Shown here: one piece after another, positions 11,989 to 23,947 of the stretch
How the letters are laid out: the number at the start of each line of letters is the position of its first letter
How positions within the stretch are numbered: the first letter of the stretch is position 1
NCBI GenBank assembly: GCA_014281115.1
Contig: JACONQ010000006.1
Location: forward strand, 434,001-498,000
DNA: 64,000 nucleotides
DNA from: Laburnicola sp. R22_1
Taxonomy: Eukaryota; Ascomycota; Dothideomycetes; Pleosporales; Didymosphaeriaceae
Direction of reading: 5' to 3'
Position numbers and translations under genes: made by a program
The notes under the pieces: model-generated
Database searches by the model: none
Seen by the model: only the letters and a program-made list of their open reading frames with translations
What the model was told of the DNA's origin: nothing

Positions 11989-13859
11989 ACGTACTTTGCA
12001 CTCGAGTCGGACACTCCATCGAGTCGGACACTTTGCCAAGACCCCACTAAAACGTACTATCAGCAATAGTATAACGCGATACCTTAACCACATAATAAAC
12101 TACTAGCGTTAAAAGAAGCGCGTATATAGCTTACAATCTAGGCTATTAAATAAGACGCGACACTCTTTTAGCAACGCGCTGTAGCTATCTATAACGTCTC
12201 TTAAAGTACACTTAGCGACTAACGCGCTAGAAAGACGTTTAGACGCAACTGCGCACCCAACAAAATAAGACTTACTATAAGAGAGGAGCAGGCGATTGTA
12301 GAGCATATACTTAACCTAGACGCGCGAGGATTTCCGCCTCAGCTCGATGCTATAAAAGATATGGCTAATTCTTTACTAGCTGCACGCCACTATAAGCCAG
12401 TTGGCTAGAGGTGGCCTTATAACTTTGTTAAGCGCTAGCCAGAGCTTAAAGTCAAGTTCAATCGAAAGTACGACTACAAGAGAGCTCTCTAGGAGGATCC
12501 TAAGGTAATACAAGACTAGTTTCGGCTTATAGAGAACATAAAGGCCAAATATGGTATTCTAGATAAGGACACCTACAATTTTGATAAAGCAGGCTTTATA
12601 ATAGGCATGATATTAACTAGAGTAGTAGTTACAGGCTCTAAGCGTTAAGGACGGCTAAAGCAGGTGCATTAGGGCAATAGGGAGTGGACAACAGTTATCC
12701 AAGGCATTAATGCGACAGGGTGGTGGATCTTACCCTTTATTATCTTCGGGGGCAAGCACCACCTCTCCGCCTGGTATAAGGAGAAGGATTTACCTCATAA
12801 TTAGGTTATTGCAGTCTCTAAGAACAGCTGGATAACAAATAAGCTTAGTCTACAGTGGCTAAAGCACTTTAATAAGCATACAAAGAGGCGTGTTATTAGC
12901 ACAACACGTTTGCTTATTCTTAACAGCTATAAGAGTTATAACTTGTTCGAATTCGAACAGTATTGCAAGAAGAGCAATATTGTTACTCTCTGTATGCCCT
13001 CGCATTCGTCGCACCTCTTGCAGCCACTTAATGTGGGCTGTTTCGCGCCTTTAAAAAAGGCGTATGGGCGCCAAGCTGAGGATTTGATGCGCAACCACAT
13101 CACGCACATTACTAAAATCGAGTTCCTGCCTTGCTTTATTGCTGCTTTTAAGGCTTTGTTTACTAAAAGTAATATCAAAGGAGGCTTTTGAGGTGCTGGC
13201 CTAGTGCCCCACAACCTAGAAGCTGTGATATCGCAGCTTGACGTCCGCCTGCGTACGCCTCCACTTTGTACTATTCGCGATAGTACATGGGAGTCGCAAA
13301 CTCCGCGAAATAGTACAGAACTTGGGTCGCAATCGACGCTGGTTAAGTAGAGGATTCAAAGGCATGTGGATAGTTCCCTAACTTATATAGTTGAGGCGAT
13401 GGAAAAGCTTGTCAAAGGCGCTGAGATAATAGGGCATTCTTTGGTATTGATGACCAAACGCAACGCCGAACTTCAAGCTGCTAATGAGGCCGCCACACGA
13501 CGTAAATTATATAAAAGAAAGCGATTGCAGCAAGAAGGAGTCCTTATAGTTAAAGAGGGCTAGTGACTGGCTACTCTAAAGGACTTTGGGGTGCGTAGTG
13601 ATGGCAAGAAGGCAAAGAAGAGGGTGCGCACTAATAGAGGCGAATCCGCTTAACGGCGCTGTGGACGCTGCGGCAAGCCTGGGCACAATAAAAAAACCTG
13701 TAGACAGCTTATAGAAGTAGATTCTGAATAGTTTAGCCTATTTAGACTATCGAAAATAGTTCATGTTGACTCTATACTATCGTGAATAGTATAGAACTTG
13801 GTGGGGTCTTGGCAAAGTGTCCGACTCGATGGAGTGTCCGACTCGAGTGCAAAGTACGT
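11989..13859 (+). mobile_element. Pogo-type transposon D
   Basis: Inverted repeats of about 60 bp begin ACGTACTTTGCACTCGAGTC at 11989 and end as the complement at 13859, with TA at 11987-11988 and 13860-13861. The 13-bp motif CGAGTCGGACACT occurs twice in each end with a 17-bp period. It abuts the right end of element F. Several near-palindromes of the form ACTAT...ATAGT lie inside it (near 12055, 13268, 13742 and 13780). It is less degraded than copy C. Confidence 0.92.
12069..13731 (+). pseudogene. Pogo-type DDE transposase with C-terminal zinc knuckle (element D, broken)
   Basis: An almost continuous plus-strand frame can be followed from an ATA where element E has the start ATG (12069) to a stop at 13731, with about a dozen TAG/TAA codons. 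Landmarks: helix-turn-helix region near 12100-12350; first Asp box YNFDKAGFIIGM near 12577; WWILPFIIFGGKHHLSAW near 12720; second catalytic region near 12915 (LLILNSYKSY, where element E has LLIINGHESH); MPSHSSHLLQPLNVGCFAPL near 12990; and a C-terminal CX2CX4HX4C knuckle (CGRCGKPGHNKKTC) near 13660. The motif Asp in the second box is already lost here. The whole protein would be close to 550 residues. Comparison with element E shows that the stops replace Trp and Gln codons, the RIP pattern. Confidence 0.88.
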
Positions 13860-13861
13860 TA

Positions 13862-16800
13862 TATATTATAAAAGATTATATTTTATAAAAAGTTTATACG
13901 TAATATCTTAGATAGTCTAGTATAAAGCGCGCGGTTTAGTTTATTAGTAGACTAAATATAGGCCTAGGTAATATCTTATAGTTTAAAATATATTCTATAT
14001 ATTGCCTAAAGGCTTACTCCTAATATAAAGAGTAGGCGTTAGCTTATCTTTTAAATAGTAGGTAATTAGGTAAGAATTTTATTCTTCTCTTTATTAAAGT
14101 AGCTAGTAAATATAAGGTAGAATTTCTTATATAGTTAAGTAGTCTTGCCCTTAACTTCTTAAATAAGGCAAAGGTTAAAGATTCTACCTTTATACTTAAA
14201 TAGGTTAAAGAAAAGAATCTTAAATATACGATTAGCGATTAGAGTATCTATCTCTATATAGTCTAACTTTTTAAAAGGTACTTTAGGTATTATAATTATA
14301 TCTTCTATAAAAAGCTTTAAAGATAGTTCCTAATTCCTTATTTTTTTAGAAAAGGAATATAGCATCCTTTTCTAGGCGGCCTTTCCTCCTCTTCTTTAGA
14401 GGATTCCTTTATATTAGAATAATATTATCTACTTTATATAATAGTAAAAGAGTATAATCTTCTTTATAATAGTATAGCTTAATTTATATATAATAAAACT
14501 TTACTAGACTATTTCTTAAGTTAAGAATTATATCTCTATTTTTAATATTCTTAATTTTATATAGGCCTATTTATCTATCTTTCTCTTTCTAAACTATAAC
14601 CTTAAATCTAAATAGAAGCTTAAGGACTTTGTACGCTACTAATAGACTATTATAGGTGTTTAGCGCATAATTAATATTAGTTTTATTCCTTTTCTTTTAT
14701 AATATCTTTATTACCTTTTATATAGTAATTGTATATGTAATAATATTAGGTAATAGAGAAGAATCTATACTAATTCTATAATATGCGCTAAAAACTAGTA
14801 GTGTAGATATAAGGCTATTTAGGCCTATAGTATTATTAATAGTTTTAATAGTTATTTAGAGAATATCCTCTTTATCTATATAATTTTTTAGTTTAGTCTT
14901 AAGAATATTAAAGGCTCTATAAAGAGATGTGTGCAAATACTTAACCTTCCCTATTATCTAATATACTTCTATAGGCATTTACCTATAAGTTGTACTAATA
15001 ATTTTTATATAGTTTCTAAACTTATCTAATATAAAGTTTATACCTAGATTATATATAATATGTTTTTTTACGACTAAAGGGTTTCTAATATAAATATTAT
15101 AATAATAGCAGTTATCCCTCCTATTATTATTAATATAGAAAAGCGTTTTAAGGTAGTATTAATAAAAAGGAGTTAGCGCGTTATAAGATATATAATATAG
15201 TTAGGTAAATCTTAATAGATATTAATCTAGTATCTATAAAGGGCTTCTTATATATTTTGTGCAGACATTAATTTTAAGAAGATTATAGCTTAATATAATA
15301 TATCTATATCTATAATATATAGTACGTCTCTAGTTTTAATATATATAATATTAATAATAATCTTATAGTTAAAGTAGGTATTATCCTTAATAGTAAACTT
15401 AAAGCAATATAGGGCTTATTTATGCAATTAATAGTAATAGCAAAACTTTTAAATTTTATTTAGTATAGTAGTATCTACTTTATAGCTAGTATTAGTAAGT
15501 ATCTTCTAAAGTCTTCCTATATAGAGATGTCTAAATTGTTAATAAAAGTAATAGAGTTCTTATTTAGTAAAGAAAAATCCAGTTTCTTTCTTACTAATAT
15601 TAAAGAAAAGGTGTCCTTATTTGCGTATAATAGGTATAGTTATACTATTCTTTTATATAATAATATCTAGAATATTATTAAAGTAGGCACCTAGCTTATT
15701 AGCATCTACTAGTAATAGTAGGAATAGTATTAGAGTATTTAGGGTATAGTAGGTATCTATTCCTATTAGATTTATAATTTATATAGTTTCTAAAAATACT
15801 TATAAGTTCTAACCTCTAAAGCTAATATTAGTATTACTAGGTGTCTAATTAATCTTTATATAGGAATTCTCTTATATATATGCCTCTAGCTATGCTTTAC
15901 TAATAGTAAAAATTCTTACTATACTTATATCCTATAGTTTACTTTAGTATATTATATAGTATTAATCTTTAAGAATAAACTATTCTATATACTCTTTTAG
16001 CTTTATTTTATAAATATGTTTGCTAGTTATATAGTAAAGATAAGTAGTAGTAGTTAGATAGAATACTTAATTATTACTATTCTTATTATCTTTACTCTAC
16101 TCCTCTTCTTTATATAAAGTAAGTTCCTTATTATTATACCCTTCTATATCCTAAATATAGAACTAAACAGTTTTATATAAAGGCGTTTTATTATTATACT
16201 CTTTATAAAAGGTAATATACTACCTTATTACGCAGATAGTTAAAAACTAACAACCTTTCTTATAGTATATAGAATACTTCTTTAGTCTTATACAAATATT
16301 ATTTAAATAGGATCTAAATTATAATAATTATAGTACAAATTCTCCATAAAATCTTTATCTATAAGGGCCTAGTAATCTCCCTTTTATACAGAAAAGTTAT
16401 ATTTGCAATTAGTATAGTACGTATTAGCCTCTTATAGATACTAATTAGATTAGTAATTAATTATAACTTAGATTAATATATAAATATTAGCAAATAGAGC
16501 TTTACAGGTAGGCTTAGGGGTAAATATAGCTTGCTTTAGCTCTAGATATCTATAGTATACTTATATAATAGTAGTATAAAGAGAAATTTCCCTAGTAAAG
16601 TCCGCCCTAATACTCTCTATATAAAGGTAAGCCTATTAATTATTACATCTAGAACTTTATATAGACTTTTATTAGGATTCTTACACTAGTATTATATAAA
16701 AGTTATTATAGTTTAGTCGATCTAATACTAGTTATAGTTAATAGTAGTGTTTAAGTAACTATTAAGTGCTTTATATATGCACTTCTATAATTATTTAGGA

Positions 16801-18870
16801 TAGATAGTATAGAGGTAATACTATACTATATAGCTAGTAAGAATATCTAGAAAGATATCTAGGTATTAATTCTTAGTAATATCTAGGCGTCTGTATAGAT
16901 CTATAAAGATTCTAGTCTTATTTACTAAAATATTATATAAAGTTCTAGTATAGTTATTATTCTTATTCTATACCTTTTAAAATTAGATTATCTTATTAGC
17001 TTGAATTCTCTAAGGAGGTAGGTTATACTTAGGTGAAAGCTTATATAGGTTAGATTATAGCATAGGCTTAGTCTATATAGATTAGTATAGTGCCTATAAT
17101 TTACGTTTAACTAGTAGTAGTTCTATTCTATATAGTGTTTAATAATTATAAGTAGGTAGGTAGAATAGTAGTTAGATACTATGTATAAAATATAGTAGTT
17201 TATTTAGTTATTTATATAAATAAGATTATTCTTAGTACTTATATAAAGATTCTCTTAAGATATCTATAGGGACCTATAGCTATATAGATGTCTATAATAG
17301 TAGTAGCTTACTCTATTTAGGTTTATATAACAGCCTAACTAGCTTAGGTATTTTTAAAATTAGCCTTAGTATTTGCGTATAAAAAGTTAAGTAAGCTAGC
17401 AAAGGTAGTAATATATAAGTATTATCTATATTGTCTTAGGCTACTTTATATAGTTTACTAGCACTTATAGCTCTAGCATTTATCTTTAGTATAATACTCT
17501 TTTCTCTTAGAACTATATTAAGCTCTCTTCTAAACACACAGTGTAACTTTAAAAAATAGTATTTTTATCCTTTAAAGTCTTCCTAGAATAATTTTAAGAA
17601 AGCTATCTCTTTTTAGTATAACGCATAGTAATTAGTAATAGTATATATTATATATAATTACATTTCTAATAAAGAGGGATTATCTACTAGGTTAATCTTA
17701 TTCTTTTAGTACTTAGGTCTTATTTTCTTACGCAGTGTTGCCTTTAATATTTCTATCCCTTTTGTATACTTATTACATAGTCTTGTATATTTAGGCATAT
17801 TAGTATTATTTTATAAAGTAGAGGTAGTAAAGGTAAAGACTTTATACAAAGTAGTAGTAGGGGTAGTTATTATACAACTAGTTTATTTAATAGGTTAGTT
17901 ATATAGAGGATTATACTTTATTAGGATTTATTATTATCTAACTATACATTTATATAATTACTAGTAGTGTGCTTAGTACACTATCTTCTTTTAAATCTTG
18001 TATAGTAGCAATATCTACTTACTAACTTAATAAAAGAGTTAATCTACTATTCCTATAGATAATAATAGATTTTGTATATCTTATATAATTGCTTCCTTTA
18101 TTTTATATAGTAGTAATAGTTACTTACTAACTTTATAAAGATTTAATTTGCTACCCTCTTATATATAGAGGATAGGGTATAATAAAATAAATTATATAGC
18201 TAATAATAACTTATATAAGCTATCTTTACTTTTACTAATTTATTGTTAAGAGTTAGTTAACTACTAATTAGTGTTAAATAGACTCTATAGCTAGCTATAT
18301 AGATATTAATATCTAATACTCTATATTAGTAAGTGTAAAGAGTGTACAGGATAATTATATAAGGAAAAAAATATTATAATAGAACTAACTTAGTATTAAT
18401 TACTTATCTCTAAAGAGAGTGTAAATAGAAAAGAAAAGATCCTATAGTATATAGGCCGCAGCGTATAAGTATTATATAATCTCTATATAATGCTATTATG
18501 CGGCAATATTAAAATCTTAACACCCTTAGGTACCCTTGCCTGTACGGTATACGGACAATTAGCAACTATAGTTAATATTTTATACTACACTTTTAAAAGC
18601 ACTTTTATAAGAAATTAGGTGCTAAACTATACTTATTAACTAGCTAGCACCCTAAAACTAATAGTTAAACTAAAGTTACTAATAGTACTTTAAAGAAATA
18701 CTTATATATATTAACTATTAATAAAATAATTAGGCTCTATACTTACCTATAGTAAAGTTTATTATTAACTTATTAGTTAGTAAATTAATTAAAGTAGTAC
18801 TATTTATTACTACTAAGGACTACTTATTATATAATACTACTAATCCTATATAAATATATAATATTAAGTT
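13862..18870. other. AT-rich tract with no readable gene
   Basis: About 5 kb of very AT-rich, TpA-rich sequence with stops in all frames. No motif of a known transposon family could be recognised with confidence on either strand. It is expected to contain the N-terminal part of the copia element cut at 2330 and possibly the upstream part of the gypsy element whose C-terminus lies at 20310-20744, but neither could be shown by eye. Confidence 0.6.
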
Positions 18871-19849
18871 AGTAAATATTAGAAAGAAAAACATGGCAGA
18901 CCTTTTAGTATATAGTATAACGCTATAAGAAAAAGCTATAGGTGTACTAAAAACGTATTAGAAAAGATAAAGCAGCTTAGAAATAAATAGATTAAGCTAA
19001 GAACAATTTATTAGCACGTGCAAATTAGTCCTTCCTACTAGAGGTAGTTAATTATAAGATATACTAGATACTAAAGTAATAATATAATACGCAGTTGCCT
19101 ATATAGATGTAATATAAAATCTATAACTAGAGATTAAGTATTTATCTATCTACTACCTAATAACAATATATTTAATTGTTGCGTAAGATCTTAAGGTTGC
19201 TATATCTATCTCTTACCTAAAAGACGCTATTACTATTACTACTAGACGTGCAAAGTTGCGCCTCTATTTAGGAGATATAAATAATAATATAGCTAGGTAT
19301 AACGTAGCTAGGTATAATAGCTAGACGCTACTTAATATTAAAAACTATATAGTCTATACAAAGGACTTATATAGCAAGTAGATAGCTACTATAGAATTAA
19401 ATTGCTATATTAAGTAGAATATAAATATTAGTAAGTAGGAGTCTAGAATTAAAGGCGAGATAAGCCTTATAATATAGATTGCCCTATGCTAGTTTAGGTG
19501 CAAGGTGCTTGCAACTATTAAAAATAAAAACTAAAAGAATATAAATATTTTTATAAAGTAAGAGTCTAGACTAGTAGCTATATACTACTATATAGCTTAT
19601 AGGAGTAATTACTACTAAGGACTATAAGTAATATTAGATTTCTAATTAATAGCTTGTTGCTTCTATAATAATAGCTATACTAAGTAGGTTCTAGAGACGT
19701 AGAGGATATATATATATACGCGCTTATACTATAGGATTTCTATAAAAGATAAATAGAGTAATAGCTAGATATCTAGAGGTTAATAGATTATATATTGTAG
19801 TAGTAGTAGAGTGTACGCCTAGGGGTTTTAAGTAGTAGATTGTCTAGTA

Positions 19850-20150
19850 ACGTAGCAAAAGGTTAAAAGGTAGGTGTTAATTATTTAGTAATATAGTAGG
19901 TAGGTAAGCAAGTTAGGGTGTTATTATTATAAGTTTATTATCTTAAAAGCTAGAAGGAGAATATTAGTAAAACTTTAACGCGCTCTAGTTCTAGGGCTTA
20001 GCGCTTACACATAATATTATATTATGTAAGCGCTAGTAATGTAATAAAAAAGTAGTAATTAAATATAGTAGGGTTACTTAAAAACTAATAAGTGGAGGTA
20101 GTTTATACTTCTGCCTAGGAGAGTAAGTTAGTAAATAAGAATACTAATAG
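19850..20150 (+). repeat. Dispersed repeat family R, copy 1 (recognisable core)
   Basis: A segment around the words GGTTAAAAGGTAGGTGTTAA, AACTTTAACGCGCTC and GGGCTTAGCGCTTACAC is found again, reverse-complemented, at 46620-46950. Weaker similarity continues upstream to roughly 18900. The element type was not identified; the translated remains look protein-coding but match no family I recognise. Confidence 0.6.
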
Positions 20151-20200
20151 TAAGCATCTACTTATAGCACTAGCCTATCTAGACTATTAATATATAAATA

Positions 20201-20260
20201 ATTTTATTAATCTTTTTACCTAATTATATAATTTTATTAATCTTTTTACCTAATTATATA
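20201..20260. repeat. 30-bp tandem duplication
   Basis: The 30-bp unit ATTTTATTAATCTTTTTACC plus ten more bases is present twice in direct succession, just before the gypsy C-terminal frame. Confidence 0.85.
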
Positions 20261-20309
20261 ATTTTTTATATAATAATTTATAATAAATATAAACTAAATA
20301 AACTAAGCA

Positions 20310-20744
20310 TACTAATATAAAGCGCGCTTTAGTACTATACTTTAAGATTAGTAATAAAGTAATATTAGACGCGAATATTTTAAAAACTAAGAAACATAGC
20401 TTCTTACTTAACTATAAAAATAGGGGACTTTTTTATATTATATAAGTTATTAATAATATAGTTTATAAGCTTAACTTACTTAAGAAAATAGATTAATTAT
20501 ATAATATTTTCTACCTATAGCTACTACACCTATATAATAAGCAACTACTTACTAATTAAATATATAATAAAAATAATATACTGCTAAATAAATATATAAA
20601 TAAAAAGTATAAAGTAAAAACTATACTTACCTAATAGTTAAATAAGTTAAAGAAGGACCTATACACCTCTAACTATAGTATTATAAAAGATAAAGCTATA
20701 TAGAATAGTTTTAAAAACTCTATCTAAAAGCTATATTATAATCT
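20310..20744 (+). pseudogene. Ty3/gypsy pol C-terminus (integrase tail and chromodomain-like), truncated at 20744
   Basis: The plus-strand frame reads ...ILDANILKTKKHSFLLNY-KNRG, then INNIVYKLNL and LYNIF, matching the common gypsy integrase tail (LDAKNIRTKRPSKKLDYKNRGPF... AYELDLP... HPVFH). It is followed by a decayed chromodomain-like part to 20744, where the frame stops abruptly at the GC-balanced block. If 20745-61757 is inverted, the frame continues open into the complement of 61757 for at least 35 codons. Upstream, RT and RNase H were not found. Dead by RIP. Confidence 0.65.
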
Positions 20745-21653
20745 GCCCAAGATTGTGAAGGTTAGCGCGTTCTTGACTAGGCTGAGGTCCTCGGTTGTGT
20801 ATGCGAAGCGCGGGTTATCGTGGTTCTCGAAGAACGTGCCTAACAAGGTCGAATCCTTACACCCTGTCTCGGTATTCCTCGTGCATGCAGCGAGGGTGGC
20901 CACCAAATCTGACATGTTGGTCTGCTGCTGGAAGACGCGCGTAATAGCGTAATAGAGCGGGTAGTCCAGCACAGAGTCCATGTACTGCTGGTACGGGTAG
21001 GTGTAATTCGCCTGTCCCTCAGACACCTCGCCCATGCAGAACACACCCGCGTTCTGGCAGAAAGCCGGGAAGAAATCCTTATTCACGTTCTTGACGCTAT
21101 CAATACGCAAGCCGTCGATGCTGTAATTCGCCACGAGCGCCTTGATCCACGCGTTCATCTCGCCCGCCACTTCGAAGTCATCGGTCTTGATATCCGGTAA
21201 CGTCATTTTGCAGTCTCCGAGCCAGCGAGCCAGCAGCGCTTGACTTCGGTCTGGATCGCCATGTTCTGCACTGGGCAGTAGCTGTGGAAGTGGTCGGGTT
21301 TGTTGAGGACCTTGAAGCGGCCGAAGTCTACTTTGTCGGCGCAGCCGGGGAAGGCCATGTGGTTGGGCACGGCGTCAACCGTGAGGTACATGTCTTTGGA
21401 GTGCAGTGCCGACGCAAGCGATTTCAGGTCGTCTACGGAGCCAAACTTGGGATTGAGCGAGTAGAGGTCGGTTTGGTAGTAGCCGTGGTAGGCCCCATTA
21501 ACTTGTTCTGTGACGGGTGATATCCAAACCTGGCTGCAGGCATCAGTAAGAGCGCGATGGGAGATGCTTGGGAGTACTCACCGAGGTAAAGCCCATGTTC
21601 TTGATGTAGTCGAGCTTGTTTTCGAGACCCTTCCATGTGCCGCCGCAGTAATA
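20745..21653 (-). pseudogene. Alpha-amylase (GH13, fungal type), 5'/central part of a split gene
   Basis: This is the catalytic core of a secreted starch-degrading alpha-amylase. An exon at 21582-21653 reads [16 protein letters not shown] and ends at a GTGAGT donor. A 52-bp intron (21530-21581) follows, then an exon from 21529 with VWISPVTEQ, AYHGYYQTDLYSLN, the first conserved box DAVPNH, the nucleophile region GLRIDSVKNV, the acid/base GEVSEG, and FFENHDNPRF (third catalytic Asp). The frame is broken by an 8-bp tandem duplication (GAGCCAGC twice, 21219-21234). The signal peptide and first roughly 50 residues (strand beta-1) were not recognised upstream of 21653, where a stop precedes YYCGG or a further acceptor lies. 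The gene ends abruptly after TFTILG at 20745. Its 3' part lies at 61758-62330 on the other strand. Pseudogene. Confidence 0.92.
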
Positions 21654-22797
21654 CTAAGAAGTTTCATATTCTGTGAGACCGAGAGGTTGCCAGTTGATTG
21701 ATGCAGAAGAAAACAGAGTGGTGACAGCGACAAGCCTAAGCCAGTGGCATTATCAACAGCGATCTTGCTCTGGCTTTCACTCTCGCAGCCGAGCCGCCTT
21801 CACTTTCTGTGTTAGCCCAGGATGAGCGATACGAAGGACAAGCCTGCTTCGCAACCAGACAAGAGGTCCCCATTCCCTGCTTTCCACCCACGACGCATCC
21901 TCACTCTCGCCTGATTGCATTTAAGCCCAAGATAAATGAGAATTGTGGGCTGGTGGAATCTGCGACTGTATTGAGGTTATGTAGTATGTGATAGCTTGGG
22001 TGCTCTTCATCCGTGTTGAGCCTCGTGCTTGACGTGTAATGTACCTTTCTTGACGAACATGCCCGTTCTCATAGAGGCATCCTCCCAACCCTTTCCATCT
22101 TGGCAGCACAAAATCCTCCCGACGCTTACGTAGTGCTTTCCCAGAGCCTCACATTTCGCTAACCACCCGGCGCGGACGCGGTAACCTATGTAGCCCAGGT
22201 CCCAGCCCCGTTCGTTCGTTGTAAGACGTCCCCACCCCCAACGCACGCCATCCGCTGGGATCCACTCCCCGATCGGCACTAACAGTTTCCTTCCGCAGCG
22301 CGCGAGCGAGCGAGGTCAGCTGGCATTGTGTTGTGCATACATAGTGTGTTGCGTTGCGTTGCATCCGGATTTGGATCCACATGTGTCCGGGGACGAGGTT
22401 GTTCGAGACTTTTCCCAGCATCTATACTACCCGTAGGAATAATTAAAGTTCAAATTACAACAAACAATACAGATCCAACACCGCAAGGTCCCCCCATCTA
22501 AGGCTCCAACGCCAAACCATAGTCAACAAAGGGAAAAGCAGCAGGTAGAGCTCGAGAAGGAAGAGAAGAAATGCGCCGGGAGCGAGGTAAAGGATCTCTA
22601 GATATACCCAAGGAGAAAAAGGTCGACGCTGTAGTGGTATCTTATGCAAACCATTCCCAAAAAAAAGAGCCATAAAAATCCACCCTGTACGACGCTGGCG
22701 TGCGCACCACACGGTGCAAGAAAACCTCTCGCACGCTTCAGACACCCATCTTCCACGTCTCCCCCAATGCGACGCTCCCCTATATCTGTCTAATCAA
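21654..22797. other. Intergenic, GC-balanced; amylase upstream and 3' flank of next gene
   Basis: No convincing gene. Short open frames on both strands lack introns, domains and codon structure. A small GCGTT repeat lies near 22350. The part next to 21654 may hold the decayed amylase N-terminus and promoter; 22440-22797 is probably the 3' untranslated region of the following minus-strand gene. Confidence 0.55.
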
Positions 22798-23947
22798 TCA
22801 CGGACAGGTCAAACTCCTCGTTCTCTTCTCCCTCGCGACCCCCAGAATCTCTCCGCGAACTTTACTCGGCAGCGCGGCCCTCGCCCAGCACTGCAACGCA
22901 CACCTGCGCATCCACTCGGCCTCTTCCGTCTTCATCCTCAGCTGCCTCTTAGCCAGCTTGCTCTTCCGGAGCTTGACGCCCTTCTCCTCTGCGCTGCCCT
23001 GGCCCGCAACCATGTGCCCGAATGGCGTCGTAACGCTGCGCTTGGCGCCTACCCGGTGCTCAGCGGGGGACGTGGGCGACGACACGAGCGCTTCGAGGTC
23101 CCCGCATTCGGCGATTAGGGCTTGTATGCCGCCGGAGAGTTGTGAGGCGCGGGAGAGGAGGTACGGCCAGTATGAGGGGCCCCAGAAGGGGTCGGAGGCG
23201 AGGGCGGAGCGGAGCGCGGGGAGGATGTGTGGGAAGGGGGGAAGGGAGGGTGTCGAGCGCTGCGGCGGGGCTTCGGGGACGGGCGAGGAAGCGAGGGAGG
23301 AGTTGGGAGCTGCGGATGGTGATGCGACCGAGGCGGTGGAGACCAGGGACGCGGCGATGGTGAGGCGGATGTGCGATTCGGTGCTGAGGGTTGCGGTGGT
23401 CAGGCATGCTGCGCCATGTTAGTTTGGATTCTGTTGATGGTAGACGGCGCGCGCAAAGCTGATGGATGGGTGACGGACGTACCAGGACACCCTCTCATGC
23501 GGCACCAGGCCTCCTCCTCCCCGGCGATGAGGCATTGCAGCCACAGAAAGGCGCCCCTCGCGTCTCCCGCAAACGCCAGCTCTAGATCCTCACTCTTTGC
23601 CGTGCACAGCGCCGCGCTGGCGAGGGCCTCTGCGCGCTGGTACAGCTCTACCACGGGCATGACCAGCGCATGCAGCAGATCGCGGTCGAGGAGCCATTCT
23701 TCGCGCGCGTGGGCATCGCATGTGGCGTGGAAGGCGCAGAAGCTGGTGGCATGGTTAGCTGGTGGTTGCTGACAGTCGTCGAGGGTTGTCAGTTGGGGTG
23801 GGGGGATCCATAGAGGGTAGAAGCGTACTCGGCATCTTTGGCTAGATAGCTCCTCAGCAGCTGGAAGCCTTCCGAGGCGAGCAAGCCTTCGATATCTTCG
23901 TGTGGGATGGCGAGGGGGCTCTGCGAAAGGCTGTCCATGTGCTCCAT
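22798..23947 (-). CDS. Unknown protein, three exons, 329 aa
   Basis: Assembled exons: 23829-23947, 23483-23742 and 22798-23408. The introns are 86 bp (GTACGC...CACCAG, with a CTAAC branch point) and 74 bp (GTACGT...GCGCAG). Together they give 990 bp, exactly 330 codons, in frame. The protein starts MEHMDSLSQSPLAIPHEDIE. Its middle is helical and Cys-containing (FCAFHATCDAHAREEWLLD, then WLQCLIAGEEEAWCRMRGCP); a Ser/Pro/Ala-rich linker follows near residues 140-170. It ends with a basic, helical C-terminus rich in Lys/Arg (KLRKSKLAKRQLRMKTEEAE) and a Trp-rich stretch. No catalytic motif, signal peptide or membrane segment is visible, and I do not recognise the family. The basic tail could favour nuclear location, but this is a guess. 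A second in-frame ATG is at codon 4. It is followed on the left by the broken amylase and on the right by the SAM-HMG gene, both on the same strand. Confidence 0.7.

Noticed and set aside
13862..14100. Continuation of the copia integrase after elements F and D
   Set aside because: The minus-strand frame can be joined at the TA, but the residues do not match copia spacing well enough to claim.
22700..23422. 240-codon plus-strand open frame
   Set aside because: Antisense to the last exon of the unknown three-exon gene; GC-rich codon bias keeps the complement open.
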